From an uncultured Pelagibacteraceae bacterium (GTDB taxonomy: Bacteria; Pseudomonadota; Alphaproteobacteria; Pelagibacterales; Pelagibacteraceae), in NCBI GenBank assembly GCA_902515985.1, contig CABXWY010000001.1, positions 1 to 64,000 on the forward strand: DNA of 64,000 nt, read 5' to 3'. Under the pieces are notes generated by a model. The model saw nothing but the letters and a program-made list of their open reading frames with translations. It did no database searches and had not been told where the DNA came from. Below are positions 45,262-54,102 of the stretch, piece by piece (the stretch's first letter is position 1; every line of letters begins with the position of its first letter). The translations under genes and the position numbers were made by a program.

Positions 45262-46260
45262 ATGTCCACAGTTCCACTTTCATTAGACCAAATATACGAT
45301 CTTGCCTTTAACACACTTAAAGCCAATGGTTGTGATGATGAAAACGCAAAAATTCTAAGTACTTTAATTACAAATGCGGAAAGAGATGGATCAATGTCTC
45401 ATGGATTGTTTAGACTTCCTGCTTATGTATCAGGTTTAAAAAGTGGAAAGATTAATGGGAAGGGTAGACCTGAAATCAAAAAAATATCATCAAGCGTGAT
45501 AAAAGTTGATGGTAAAAATTGTTTAGCTCCTATGGTACTAAATAAAAGTATTCCAGATCTAATTGCTGCAGCAAAAGAAAATGGAGTAGCTGTACTTGCC
45601 ATAACTAATTCGCATCACATGGCAGCCATGTGGCCTGAAACAGAAATGATTGCTGAACAAGGTTTGGTCGCTTTTGCATGTACATCGTATAAACCTGCTG
45701 TAGCTCCCGCAGGAGCAAAAAAACCTTTATTTGGTACGAACCCAATTTCATTTGCTTGGCCAAGACCTGGGATGACACCAGTTGTTTATGATATGGCAAC
45801 TGCATCAATGGCAATGGGAGAAGTGCAAGTTGCTAAAAGAGAAGGTCATAAAGTTCCGTTAGGTACAGGATTGAGTAAACAGGGAAAAGAAACTACAGAT
45901 CCGGCTGAGATTGCTGATGGAGGAGTTCTTTTACCTTTCGGTGGTTACAAAGGATCAGGTATCGCTATGATGGTAGAGTTACTAGCTGGAGCTTTAGTAG
46001 GTGATAACTTTAGTTATGAAACAGCTGCAAAAGATAACAACGATGGTGGCCCACCTAGTGGCGGTGAATTTATATTAGCAATGTCACCTGACAAAATATC
46101 TGAGAAAAATTGGAAAGATCATTCAAATAACTTTTTTGAAAAGATGAAAGGTTTAGAGGGAGTAAGATTACCAGGTGAAAGACGTCATAAAAATAGATTA
46201 GATAAAGGTCCTAGAAATATAAATGAGGACTTAGTAAAAAAAATTAAATCTTTAAGCTAA
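45262..46260 (+). CDS. Ldh_2-family NAD(P)-dependent oxidoreductase
   Basis: Member of the malate/L-lactate dehydrogenase family YlbC/DpkA type (332 residues), distinct from the classical Rossmann dehydrogenases. Conserved elements: DGSMSHGLFRLPAYV (catalytic His47), VLAITNSHHMAAMWPETEMI, FGTNPISFAWPRPG, VVYDMATASMAMGEV and LLPFGGYKGSGIAMMVELLAG. The HHMAAMWP segment recalls piperideine/pyrroline-2-carboxylate reductases, so a cyclic imino acid from lysine or hydroxyproline breakdown is a candidate substrate. Malate, ureidoglycolate or sulfolactate cannot be excluded. It is divergent from the arsC operon and its 3' end overlaps xthA by 9 bp. Confidence 0.87.
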   Translation: MSTVPLSLDQIYDLAFNTLKANGCDDENAKILSTLITNAERDGSMSHGLFRLPAYVSGLKSGKINGKGRPEIKKISSSVIKVDGKNCLAPMVLNKSIPDLIAAAKENGVAVLAITNSHHMAAMWPETEMIAEQGLVAFACTSYKPAVAPAGAKKPLFGTNPISFAWPRPGMTPVVYDMATASMAMGEVQVAKREGHKVPLGTGLSKQGKETTDPAEIADGGVLLPFGGYKGSGIAMMVELLAGALVGDNFSYETAAKDNNDGGPPSGGEFILAMSPDKISEKNWKDHSNNFFEKMKGLEGVRLPGERRHKNRLDKGPRNINEDLVKKIKSLS

Positions 46261-47028
46261 TTCTATCTCAATAGGCGTGTGATCTGACGGTTTTTCTTTT
46301 CCACGTGGTGTCTTATTAATACTTACATTTTTTAAAATATTTATAAGTGAATTTGATAATAGAAAATGGTCTATGCGCATCCCATTATTTTTTTGCCATG
46401 CACCTCTCATATAATCCCAAAATGTGTAACCTTCAGTATCTGGATATTTATGTCTATAACTATCAACATAACCCATGTTTAATATTTCCCTATATTTTTT
46501 TCTTATTTCCAATCTAAATAACGCATCATCTTCAAAACTTTTTGCATTATAAACATCTTCTGCTGCAGGAATGATATTAAAATCACCCGATAGAATAATA
46601 TTTTCGTTTTTCTGACCTAATTTTTTAAGTACCTTTGTAAGATCATTTAACCATTTTTTTTTATAATCATATTTTTCTGTATCTACTGGATTTCCATTTG
46701 GGGTATAAATATTTATGACCAATATTTTTCTTTTTTTAAATTCAAACTCCGCAGATATTGTTCTTGCCTGTTTAAGTTTATCCTTGATTATATCAGTACT
46801 TACGTTTTCTAATTTTTTTTTGGAAATAATAGCTACTCCATTATAGCTTTTTTGACCAAATACATAACTATGATAACCTAAATCCTCAAACTCACTAAAA
46901 GGGAAATTTTTTTCTTCCGTTTTGATCTCTTGCATTAAAAGAATATTTGGTGAAAACTTATTAAGATAATCTTTTATATTTTCAATTCTTGCTCTTACAG
47001 AGTTAACATTCCAAGAGCTGATTTTCAT
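46252..47028 (-). CDS. xthA: Exodeoxyribonuclease III XthA
   Basis: AP endonuclease and 3'-exonuclease of base-excision repair. Starting at the ATG of MKISSWNVNSVRAR, 258 residues carry MQEIKTEE (metal-binding Glu), YTPNG, LSGDFNIIP, MRIDHFLLS and KPSDHTPIEIEL (catalytic Asp-His). A TTG-type upstream start at 47058 lies inside erpA and is rejected. The start overlaps the erpA stop by one base. Confidence 0.95.
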   Translation of the reverse strand: MKISSWNVNSVRARIENIKDYLNKFSPNILLMQEIKTEEKNFPFSEFEDLGYHSYVFGQKSYNGVAIISKKKLENVSTDIIKDKLKQARTISAEFEFKKRKILVINIYTPNGNPVDTEKYDYKKKWLNDLTKVLKKLGQKNENIILSGDFNIIPAAEDVYNAKSFEDDALFRLEIRKKYREILNMGYVDSYRHKYPDTEGYTFWDYMRGAWQKNNGMRIDHFLLSNSLINILKNVSINKTPRGKEKPSDHTPIEIELA

Positions 47029-47345
47029 TAAAGAGAGAAAGAAACACCACAGCCACAAGAAGATTTACTTTGTGGATTTGTGATTTTAAATGATTCACCG
47101 ATTAATTCAGACACATAATCAACTTCTGACCCGTTTAAAAGTTCTGCTGATTTTTTGTCTATCAAGACATTATTAAATACAATGTCATCTTGTTCTGCTT
47201 TGTTGTCAAAAGAGAAATCATACTGAAAGCCTGAACATCCACCACCTTTAATAGCGATTCTAAAAAAAGATCCTTTTGCTTTTTCTACAAGAAGATTATT
47301 TATCTGTTTTATAGCTTTATCTGTAAATTTAATTTCTTTATTCAT
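47028..47345 (-). CDS. erpA: Iron-sulfur cluster insertion protein (HesB/IscA family, ErpA-like)
   Basis: A-type carrier that delivers iron-sulfur clusters to apoproteins. The 105 residues have IKGGGCSGFQYDFSFD with the first Cys and SSCGCGVSFSL with the paired C-terminal Cys, the three ligands of the family. It precedes xthA on the same strand and is divergent from dgt across 50 bases, a conserved alphaproteobacterial arrangement. The choice of ErpA over IscA/SufA rests on context. Confidence 0.92.
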   Translation of the reverse strand: MNKEIKFTDKAIKQINNLLVEKAKGSFFRIAIKGGGCSGFQYDFSFDNKAEQDDIVFNNVLIDKKSAELLNGSEVDYVSELIGESFKITNPQSKSSCGCGVSFSL

Positions 47346-47395
47346 ATATAATCACTGTTATTACTAATATAATATTTTTTTTCTAATTTTAAAGT

Positions 47396-48514
47396 ATGAA
47401 AAATTTCATAAAACTTGGCCAATTTAAAAGTAATGGGCGTTTATTGTTTGAGCCTGTCAACAAACTTAGAACACCATTCCAAAGAGATAGGGATAGAATA
47501 ATTCATAGTGAGGCATTTAGACGATTAAAGCACAAAACACAGGTCTTTGTTAATACAGATGGAGACCATTTTAGAACAAGAATTACACATTCAATTGAGG
47601 TTTCTCAAATTGCAAGGACAATATCGAAATATCTACATTTAAATGAGGAACTAACAGAGACACTAAGTCTTGCTCATGATTTAGGTCATACACCGTTCGG
47701 ACATGCTGGCGAAGATGCTTTAAATGAATGTATGATTAAATATGGTGGATTCGATCACAATATTCAAACTTTAAGAATTGTTATGTTTTTGGAAAATAAA
47801 TATTTAAAATTCAAAGGTCTTAATTTAACCGTTGAAACTTTAGACGGTCTAATAAAACACAATGGTCCAATTAAAAATAAATTAAAACTTGATAAATTAG
47901 TTGGACTTAATAACCTTAAAAATAAAATAAATCTAAATACATACCCATCTATCGAGGCACAAATTGCAGCTATAGCAGATGATATAGCTTATAATAATCA
48001 TGACATTCAAGATGGTATTAAAGCAAAAATTTTCAATCTAAATGAATTATTGGAAATTGATTTTTTTAGACAAATACACAAAAAGTATAAGTCAATGATA
48101 AAAAAAGATAATCTGCAAATAGTTTTAAATCAAATAATAAGAGACTCGATAAATTTGATGGTCAGGGATATTATAGACAATACTATTCTTAATATTAAAA
48201 AAAATAAAATTACATCTAAGAGTAAAATCTATAAGCACGATGCTGTATTAGTAGATTTTTCAAAAAATTATAAAATAATAATTAATGAAATAAGGTCATT
48301 TTTAAGAATCACTATGTACAATAATAAGAAAGTTTTATCCAAAAATAACCAAGGAAAGAAAATAATTAAAAAATTGTTTAATAAAATTCAAAAAAAACCT
48401 AGTTTATTTATAAGCAATCTTAATAATAAATCTGATAAACAAAGAGCTATTGCAGATTTTATATCAGGTATGACTGATAGATATGCAATAAGTGTATATA
48501 AAAAAATAAAATGA
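47396..48514 (+). CDS. dgt: Deoxyguanosinetriphosphate triphosphohydrolase-like protein (HD domain)
   Basis: Hydrolyses dNTPs to nucleoside and triphosphate. The N-terminal signature FQRDRDRIIHSEAFRRLKHK is followed by the HD metal site: RTRITHSIEVSQIAR, LAHDLGHTPFGHAGEDAL and IAAIADDIAYNNHDI. 372 residues fits the short dGTPase-like class of alphaproteobacteria. It opens the dgt-argS-nagZ-scpAB-tatABC-serS run and its stop overlaps argS by four bases. Confidence 0.93.
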   Translation: MKNFIKLGQFKSNGRLLFEPVNKLRTPFQRDRDRIIHSEAFRRLKHKTQVFVNTDGDHFRTRITHSIEVSQIARTISKYLHLNEELTETLSLAHDLGHTPFGHAGEDALNECMIKYGGFDHNIQTLRIVMFLENKYLKFKGLNLTVETLDGLIKHNGPIKNKLKLDKLVGLNNLKNKINLNTYPSIEAQIAAIADDIAYNNHDIQDGIKAKIFNLNELLEIDFFRQIHKKYKSMIKKDNLQIVLNQIIRDSINLMVRDIIDNTILNIKKNKITSKSKIYKHDAVLVDFSKNYKIIINEIRSFLRITMYNNKKVLSKNNQGKKIIKKLFNKIQKKPSLFISNLNNKSDKQRAIADFISGMTDRYAISVYKKIK

Positions 48515-50244
48515 ATATATTTCAAACTTACCAGAAAATAATTAAAGACCTAGTTTTAGATATTAATAAAAATGGAAAAATTGAAATTCCAGAAAATCTA
48601 GACTCTATTGGTGTGGATATACCACCAAATCAGTTTAAGTCACATATATCAACAAATGTTGCAATGATCCTATCTAAAATAAATAAAACTAACCCTATGG
48701 ATCTTGCAAAAAAAATTGAAACTGAATTAGCAAAGGTAGACCAAAGTATTGAAAAAATCGATATTGTAAAGCCTGGATTTATAAACATCACTTTTAAAAA
48801 TATTTTTTGGAACCAATTTATCCAAGAGGTAATAAATGAGAAATATGAATATGGTTCTAGCTCATCAAATAATAAAAAAAGTTATTTCTTAGAATTTGTT
48901 TCTGCCAATCCTACTGGACCCCTTCACGTAGGTCACTGTAGAGGTGCTGTATCTGGTGATGTATTAGCTAATATTTTAAAATTTAATAAACACAAAGTTC
49001 ATAAAGAATATTATGTAAATGATTATGGAAATCAAATAATCAATTTTACTAAGTCAGTTTATTTGCGTATTAAAGAGCAAATTGATAATAAGCCTTATCC
49101 TAAAGATCAAGAGGATTTATATCCTGGCGAGTACATTATCCAAATAGCCAAAAATATTATAAATGATAATAAAGATTTAAATTTTGATAGTTTCGATGAA
49201 ATATCAGAAAAATTAACAATTTTATCAGTCAATGAATCAATAAAAATAATTAAATCAAATCTAGAAAACATAGGAATAGTTCATGATAAATTTCAAAGTG
49301 AAAGAGAAATTGTAAATAATAATGAGGTTCAAAAAACTATTGATAAATTAATTAAAAATAAATTCGTATATAATGGAAAAATTAAAGCTCCAGAAGGGGA
49401 AGATAAAGACAAATGGGTTGAAAGAGAACAACTTTTATTTAGATCAACTGATTTTGGTGATGACAAAGATAGAGCACTTCAAAAGTCCGATAATAGTTGG
49501 ACTTACTTTGCAGGTGATGTTGCTTATCATGAAAATAAATTAAATAGAAATTACGACACATATATTAATATTTTAGGTGCAGATCATGCTGGTTATATAA
49601 AAAGAATTACCGCGTCTGTTGAGGCCCTATCAGGTGAGAAAAATAAATTAATCTGTAAAGTAAGTCAGTTAGTTAAATTAATTAAAGATGGCAAGCCATT
49701 TAAAATGTCAAAAAGAAAAGGCGATTATATAACGGTCGAGGATCTAATTAGCGAGGTTGGCAAAGATGCAACAAGATTTATTATGTTAAATAGAAGTAGC
49801 GATGCTGAGATAGATTTTGATTTTGATAAAGTCAAAGAAAAGTCAAAAGATAATCCATTATATTATGTACAATATTGTTACGCTAGAATTTGTTCAGTAT
49901 TTAGACATATCAATAAAGATATTAATGAAGATATAAAAATAGAAAAATATAATTTTAACTTTAGTTCAGAAGATATTAGCATTTATAAAAAAATATCAGA
50001 ATGGCCAAAATGCATTGAAATTTCTTCAAAAAAACTAGAACCCCATAGAGTACCAACATATCTTTATGAGCTTTCATCATTATTTCATTCATATTGGAAT
50101 ATGGGAAAAGAAGATAAAACCAAAAGATTTATTAGTGAAGATAAAAAAATTTCACATGAAAAGCTAGTTTTGTTAAAATCTGTATCAAACACAATTAAAA
50201 CAGGAATGAACTTAGTTGGTGTTAGTACACCTGATAAAATGTAA
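48511..50244 (+). CDS. argS: Arginyl-tRNA synthetase ArgS
   Basis: Class I synthetase for tRNA-Arg. The 577 residues show an N-terminal Arg-N domain, the HIGH motif in SANPTGPLHVGHCRGAV, the KMSK motif in KPFKMSKRKGDYITVEDL and the DALR anticodon-binding domain (NPLYYVQYCYARI to HSYWNMGKEDKTKRF). The length is normal. It is translationally coupled to dgt (ATGA) and to the small membrane ORF downstream (TAATG). Confidence 0.97.
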   Translation: MNIFQTYQKIIKDLVLDINKNGKIEIPENLDSIGVDIPPNQFKSHISTNVAMILSKINKTNPMDLAKKIETELAKVDQSIEKIDIVKPGFINITFKNIFWNQFIQEVINEKYEYGSSSSNNKKSYFLEFVSANPTGPLHVGHCRGAVSGDVLANILKFNKHKVHKEYYVNDYGNQIINFTKSVYLRIKEQIDNKPYPKDQEDLYPGEYIIQIAKNIINDNKDLNFDSFDEISEKLTILSVNESIKIIKSNLENIGIVHDKFQSEREIVNNNEVQKTIDKLIKNKFVYNGKIKAPEGEDKDKWVEREQLLFRSTDFGDDKDRALQKSDNSWTYFAGDVAYHENKLNRNYDTYINILGADHAGYIKRITASVEALSGEKNKLICKVSQLVKLIKDGKPFKMSKRKGDYITVEDLISEVGKDATRFIMLNRSSDAEIDFDFDKVKEKSKDNPLYYVQYCYARICSVFRHINKDINEDIKIEKYNFNFSSEDISIYKKISEWPKCIEISSKKLEPHRVPTYLYELSSLFHSYWNMGKEDKTKRFISEDKKISHEKLVLLKSVSNTIKTGMNLVGVSTPDKM

Positions 50245-50501
50245 TGTTTAAAGAAATAAAATATTTAATCTATCTAATCGTTATAGTATTTTTTTTTATT
50301 TTCTCAATTAAATACTATATCTCTGATGACTATAAAAAAAAATATTTTAGAGGATTAGAGTCTCATCAAAATAAAATTCTTAAATATGCAAAAAACTTGC
50401 CAGTGTTAAATAATGATACTGATAAAATTATTACTTATGTAGATAACAATAATGCTTCAAAAAAAAAATATAAATTTTGGGAACTTTTAGATAATGATTA
50501 G
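50244..50501 (+). CDS. Small membrane protein between argS and nagZ
   Basis: 85 residues: one membrane helix at about residues 7-25, then a charged, Lys-rich segment ending KYKFWELLDND. No recognised domain. In many alphaproteobacteria this slot holds a SPOR-domain protein with one N-terminal membrane helix. This ORF could be a shrunken relative that kept only the anchor, but no SPOR motif is visible. Overlaps at both ends (one base with argS, eight with nagZ) support it as a real gene. Confidence 0.7.
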   Translation: MFKEIKYLIYLIVIVFFFIFSIKYYISDDYKKKYFRGLESHQNKILKYAKNLPVLNNDTDKIITYVDNNNASKKKYKFWELLDND

Positions 50502-51444
50502 TCAAAGAAGATCCTTCATAGTTGGCATTAAGGGTTATAAATTAACTCAAAACGAAATTTCATTTTTAAAAAAATACAAACCCTGGGGTATAATTCTTTT
50601 TTCAAGAAATATTAAAAATATTAATCAAACTAGATTACTAACAAAAGAGATTCAGTCAATTTTCCATGATGAGCATTATCCAATATCGATTGATCAAGAA
50701 GGTGGGGTTATTTCGAGGTTAGGAAATATTCTAAACACTAAACTTTTTACATCATCTTATTACGAACAATTATTTAAAAAGGATAATAAAAACTTTGAAA
50801 CATATGTAAAAATATATGTAGATCAAATTTCTTATTTATTAAAAATGTTAGGAATAAATTTAAATAACACCCCTGTTCTCGACCTAAAAAGAAAATTTTC
50901 AAATAAAATTATAAAAAGTAGAGCTTTTTCAGAAAATCCTAGGGTTGTTAGTAAAATAGGGGACATATTCATAAAAAATTACCAACGAAATGGAATATCT
51001 TGTGTTATCAAGCACATACCTGGTCATGGACTTACAAGATCAGATAGCCATTTTAAAACTCCAAATGTAAGTCATAGCCTCAAATATTTAGAAAAAAATG
51101 ATTTCTTACCATTCAAAAGAAAGAAGGTAATCTTTGCTATGACGGCTCATGTTATATTCAAATCAATAGACCCGTATAATGTAGCAACCCATTCAAAGAA
51201 GGTTATTAAGCTCATTAGAAATAAAATGAAATTTAACAATGTTTTAATTACAGATGATATTTCAATGAAAGCTTTGAAGTACTCAATAAAAGATAGTACG
51301 ATAAAATCATTTAACGCAGGTTGTAATATAGTTTTACATTGCAACGGTAAATTGTCTGAAATGATTGAAGTTGCAAAAAACTCACCGAAATTAAATAATT
51401 TTTTGATGAAAAAAACAAAAGAATTTTATAAGCTGGTTATTTAG
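50494..51444 (+). CDS. nagZ: Beta-N-acetylhexosaminidase NagZ (GH3)
   Basis: Removes N-acetylglucosamine from anhydromuropeptides in cell-wall recycling. The 316 residues have PISIDQEGGVISRL, CVIKHIPGHGLTRSDSHFKTP (catalytic His of the mobile loop) and VLITDDISMKAL with the nucleophile Asp. Glycine-rich phosphate loops of GH3 are retained. Slightly short compared with about 340. It abuts scpA with no gap. Confidence 0.94.
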   Translation: MISQRRSFIVGIKGYKLTQNEISFLKKYKPWGIILFSRNIKNINQTRLLTKEIQSIFHDEHYPISIDQEGGVISRLGNILNTKLFTSSYYEQLFKKDNKNFETYVKIYVDQISYLLKMLGINLNNTPVLDLKRKFSNKIIKSRAFSENPRVVSKIGDIFIKNYQRNGISCVIKHIPGHGLTRSDSHFKTPNVSHSLKYLEKNDFLPFKRKKVIFAMTAHVIFKSIDPYNVATHSKKVIKLIRNKMKFNNVLITDDISMKALKYSIKDSTIKSFNAGCNIVLHCNGKLSEMIEVAKNSPKLNNFLMKKTKEFYKLVI

Positions 51445-52182
51445 ATGTTAGAAAATGATAAATCACAATTTAATGTGAATCTTGCCGACTTTAGTGGGTC
51501 CTTAGATGTGCTATTAGACTTAGCAAAGTCTCAAAAAGTTAATTTGGAGAATATATCGATTACAAAGTTAGCAGATCAATTCCACGATTTTATTATAAAT
51601 TCAAAAGATCTTAATTTAGAACTTGCATCAGAATATTTGTTAATGGCAACTTGGCTAGCTTATTTAAAATCTAAATTACTTTTACCAGAAAGTGATGAAG
51701 AAGAGTTTAAAGCACTTGAAGTTGCTGAAAAATTAAAATTACAACTAAAAAAATTAGAACTTATTAGATTGCTTTCTGACCAAATGTTAAAAAGAAAAAG
51801 ATTGGGTAAAGATGTTTTCTTAAGAGGTGTAAAAGGACAAATTCGATCTATTTATAGTTCAAAATATTCTCTCTCTTTATTTGAATTACTTAAAACATAC
51901 GCAACTATTATAATGACAAAAGACTTTCAAAGAATAAATATACCAAAGTTACCAGTTTTCACGACTGAAGAAGGTATAAACCAAATAAGAAAATTTTTAG
52001 GTAAATTGAACGAGTGGAAGAATATTGATGAACTAGTTCCTGCTAATTTTATTAACAAAAAATTAAATAGAACAGGAAAAGCAGGAATTTTTGCTGGCTC
52101 TTTGGAACTTGTAAAAGAAGGGGAATTGAAAATTAAGCAAGATAAACTTTTTAGCGATATCTATATAAGAGAGAATAAATGA
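51445..52182 (+). CDS. scpA: Segregation and condensation protein ScpA
   Basis: Kleisin subunit that bridges the SMC heads in chromosome condensation. The N-terminal domain (FNVNLADFSGSLDVLLDLAK, NLELASEYLLMATWLAYLKS) and a C-terminal winged helix are recognisable in 245 residues. The linker is Lys/Glu-rich. It starts immediately after the nagZ stop and overlaps scpB by four bases. Confidence 0.95.
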   Translation: MLENDKSQFNVNLADFSGSLDVLLDLAKSQKVNLENISITKLADQFHDFIINSKDLNLELASEYLLMATWLAYLKSKLLLPESDEEEFKALEVAEKLKLQLKKLELIRLLSDQMLKRKRLGKDVFLRGVKGQIRSIYSSKYSLSLFELLKTYATIIMTKDFQRINIPKLPVFTTEEGINQIRKFLGKLNEWKNIDELVPANFINKKLNRTGKAGIFAGSLELVKEGELKIKQDKLFSDIYIRENK

Positions 52183-52871
52183 AAAAAGAAAACAAAAATA
52201 ACGTAGTTAACTTTCCTAATAATTCCATAAACGGTGAAAGAGAAGTAGAAGCAATTTTATTTGCAGCAGCCGAGCCACTTGATTTAGATACAATAGAAGC
52301 TAAAGTTAAAAAAAACGTAAATGTTAAAAAAATTTTAGAAAAACTCAAGCATACTTACTCAAATAGAGGAATTAACCTCGTTTGTATTTCTAACAAATGG
52401 TCATTTAGGACAGCACAAAATCTTTCTAAATTAATGTCTCAAGAAAAAACAGTAGAAAAAAAATTATCAAAGGCAGCTGTTGAAACACTGTCAATTATTG
52501 TTTACCACCAGCCTGTCACAAGAGCTGAAATTGAAGAAATCAGAGGAGTAGCATTTGGTACCAACACACTTGAAATATTAATGGAGCTTAATTGGGTTAA
52601 GCCACAAGGTCGAAAAAATGTTCCAGGCAAGCCAATACAGTACGGTACAACAGATGACTTTTTGAGTCATTTTAACTTACAAAAATTAAGTGATTTACCC
52701 ACAGTTGATGAACTTGGATCTGCAGGTTTAATTGATTCAAGCTCTATAGATGCATCTGTTTTTGGAACTGGCAAGTTTTATAAAGAGAAGCAAGATGAGA
52801 AGAAAGAAAATATTTATTCAAATATTGATGAAATGCTTGGTAGCACTTTAAAAGAGAAAGATAGTGACTAA
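52179..52871 (+). CDS. scpB: Segregation and condensation protein ScpB
   Basis: Winged-helix partner of ScpA. Core motifs in 230 residues: EVEAILFAAAEPLDLDTIEA, KAAVETLSIIVYHQPVTRAE, IEEIRGVAFGTNTLEILM, and GRKNVPGKPIQYGTTDDFL. The C-terminal tail is charged and variable. It is translationally coupled to scpA (ATGA), matching their complex. Confidence 0.95.
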   Translation: MKKENKNNVVNFPNNSINGEREVEAILFAAAEPLDLDTIEAKVKKNVNVKKILEKLKHTYSNRGINLVCISNKWSFRTAQNLSKLMSQEKTVEKKLSKAAVETLSIIVYHQPVTRAEIEEIRGVAFGTNTLEILMELNWVKPQGRKNVPGKPIQYGTTDDFLSHFNLQKLSDLPTVDELGSAGLIDSSSIDASVFGTGKFYKEKQDEKKENIYSNIDEMLGSTLKEKDSD

Positions 52872-52914
52872 AATTGCTCTTTCAAATTAAACATAAAGGA
52901 TATATAAAATACTT

Positions 52915-53115
52915 ATGAGCATAGGATTTTGGCAAATAGCAATTGTAGTTATTTTAGTAGTTTTACTTTTTGGACGAGGTAAAATATCTAGTTTGATGGG
53001 CGACGTTGCCAAAGGTATTAAAAGTTTCAAAAAAGGAATGGCTACAGACGTTACTGATGATAGCCAGACTAAAAATATCTCTGAAAATAATCAAGACTCA
53101 GATAAAAAAGAGTAA
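52915..53115 (+). CDS. tatA: Sec-independent translocase subunit TatA
   Basis: Pore-forming subunit for export of folded proteins. 66 residues: a short N-terminal membrane helix ([17 protein letters not shown]), the [20 protein letters not shown] hinge and amphipathic helix, and a polar tail. It is followed five bases later by tatB. Confidence 0.95.
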   Translation: MSIGFWQIAIVVILVVLLFGRGKISSLMGDVAKGIKSFKKGMATDVTDDSQTKNISENNQDSDKKE

Positions 53116-53120
53116 AATTG

Positions 53121-53345
53121 ATGCCACAAATAGGCTGGTTAGAAATTCTAGTTATTGTATCAATAGCTATCATTGTTATTGGTCCTAAAGATTTTCCTAT
53201 AATGTTAAAAAAAGTTGGATCTTGGATTGGTTCAGCAAAAAGATATTTTAGCAATATACAAGATGAAATTACCACACTTGAAACAGAAGATTACACTGTT
53301 GAAAAAGATGAAAAGAAAAGTTTAGAAAAAAATGAAACAAAATGA
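53121..53345 (+). CDS. tatB: Sec-independent translocase subunit TatB
   Basis: Twin-arginine receptor partner of TatC. 74 residues from the ATG at 53121: IGWLEILVIVSIAIIVIGPK membrane helix, then FPIMLKKVGSWIGSAKRYFS amphipathic helix; the Glu in helix 1 and the GPKDFP hinge are typical of TatB. A TTG three bases upstream is less likely. The tail is very short compared with most TatB (100-170 residues). It overlaps tatC by 14 bp. Confidence 0.93.
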   Translation: MPQIGWLEILVIVSIAIIVIGPKDFPIMLKKVGSWIGSAKRYFSNIQDEITTLETEDYTVEKDEKKSLEKNETK

Positions 53346-54102
53346 TGAAAAAATAAGTTTTATTAGCCATCTTACCGAGTTAAGAAAAAGATTAATACAT
53401 TGCTTAATTTTTCTTTTCTCATTATTTGCAATTAGTTATTTTTTTTCTGAATATATATACGGATTTTTAGTAGAGCCTTATGCAAATGCAGTCAAAAATG
53501 ATGGTATAGAAAGAAGATTAATATTTACAGCTCTTCAAGAGACTTTTTTAACCTATTTAAAAGTCTCTTTTTTTGCAGCTTTTTTTCTAACATGTCCATT
53601 TATATTAATTCAAATCTGGAAATTCATAGCACCAGGATTATATGAGCATGAAAAATCTGCCATAATACCCTACCTAGTTTTAACACCAATTCTTTTTCTC
53701 TTGGGGGGAATGTTGGTTTATTATTTAATAATGCCACTAGCTATTAAATTTTTTCTTTCTTTTGAGAGTGCGGGATTATCGACAAATTTACCAATTCAAC
53801 TTGAGGCAAAAGTAAATGAGTATTTATCATTAGTAATGAAATTAATTTTTGCTTTTGGAATAAGTTTTCAGCTACCTGTAGTTTTGAGTTTACTAGCAAG
53901 AATAGGTTTTATTGATGCTAAATTTCTTAAACAAAGAAGAAAGTATGTAGTAGTTATTATATTTGCTGCAGCTGCACTGTTAACTCCACCAGATCCTATT
54001 ACACAAATTGGTTTAGCTGTACCTTTATTAATTTTATATGAATTATCAATTTTTTCAGTAAGTTTAATTGAAAAAAAAATTAAAGAAAAAGAGCATGCAT
54101 AA
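53332..54102 (+). CDS. tatC: Sec-independent translocase subunit TatC
   Basis: Six-helix receptor for twin-arginine signal peptides. The 256 residues begin ISFISHLTELRKRLIHCLI, the signal-binding N terminus. They continue with FFAAFFLTCPFILIQIWKFI, APGLYEHEK, FAFGISFQLPVVLSLL and LLTPPDPITQIGLAVPL. It follows tatA and tatB in the conserved order and overlaps serS by 8 bp. Confidence 0.97.
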   Translation: MKQNDEKISFISHLTELRKRLIHCLIFLFSLFAISYFFSEYIYGFLVEPYANAVKNDGIERRLIFTALQETFLTYLKVSFFAAFFLTCPFILIQIWKFIAPGLYEHEKSAIIPYLVLTPILFLLGGMLVYYLIMPLAIKFFLSFESAGLSTNLPIQLEAKVNEYLSLVMKLIFAFGISFQLPVVLSLLARIGFIDAKFLKQRRKYVVVIIFAAAALLTPPDPITQIGLAVPLLILYELSIFSVSLIEKKIKEKEHA

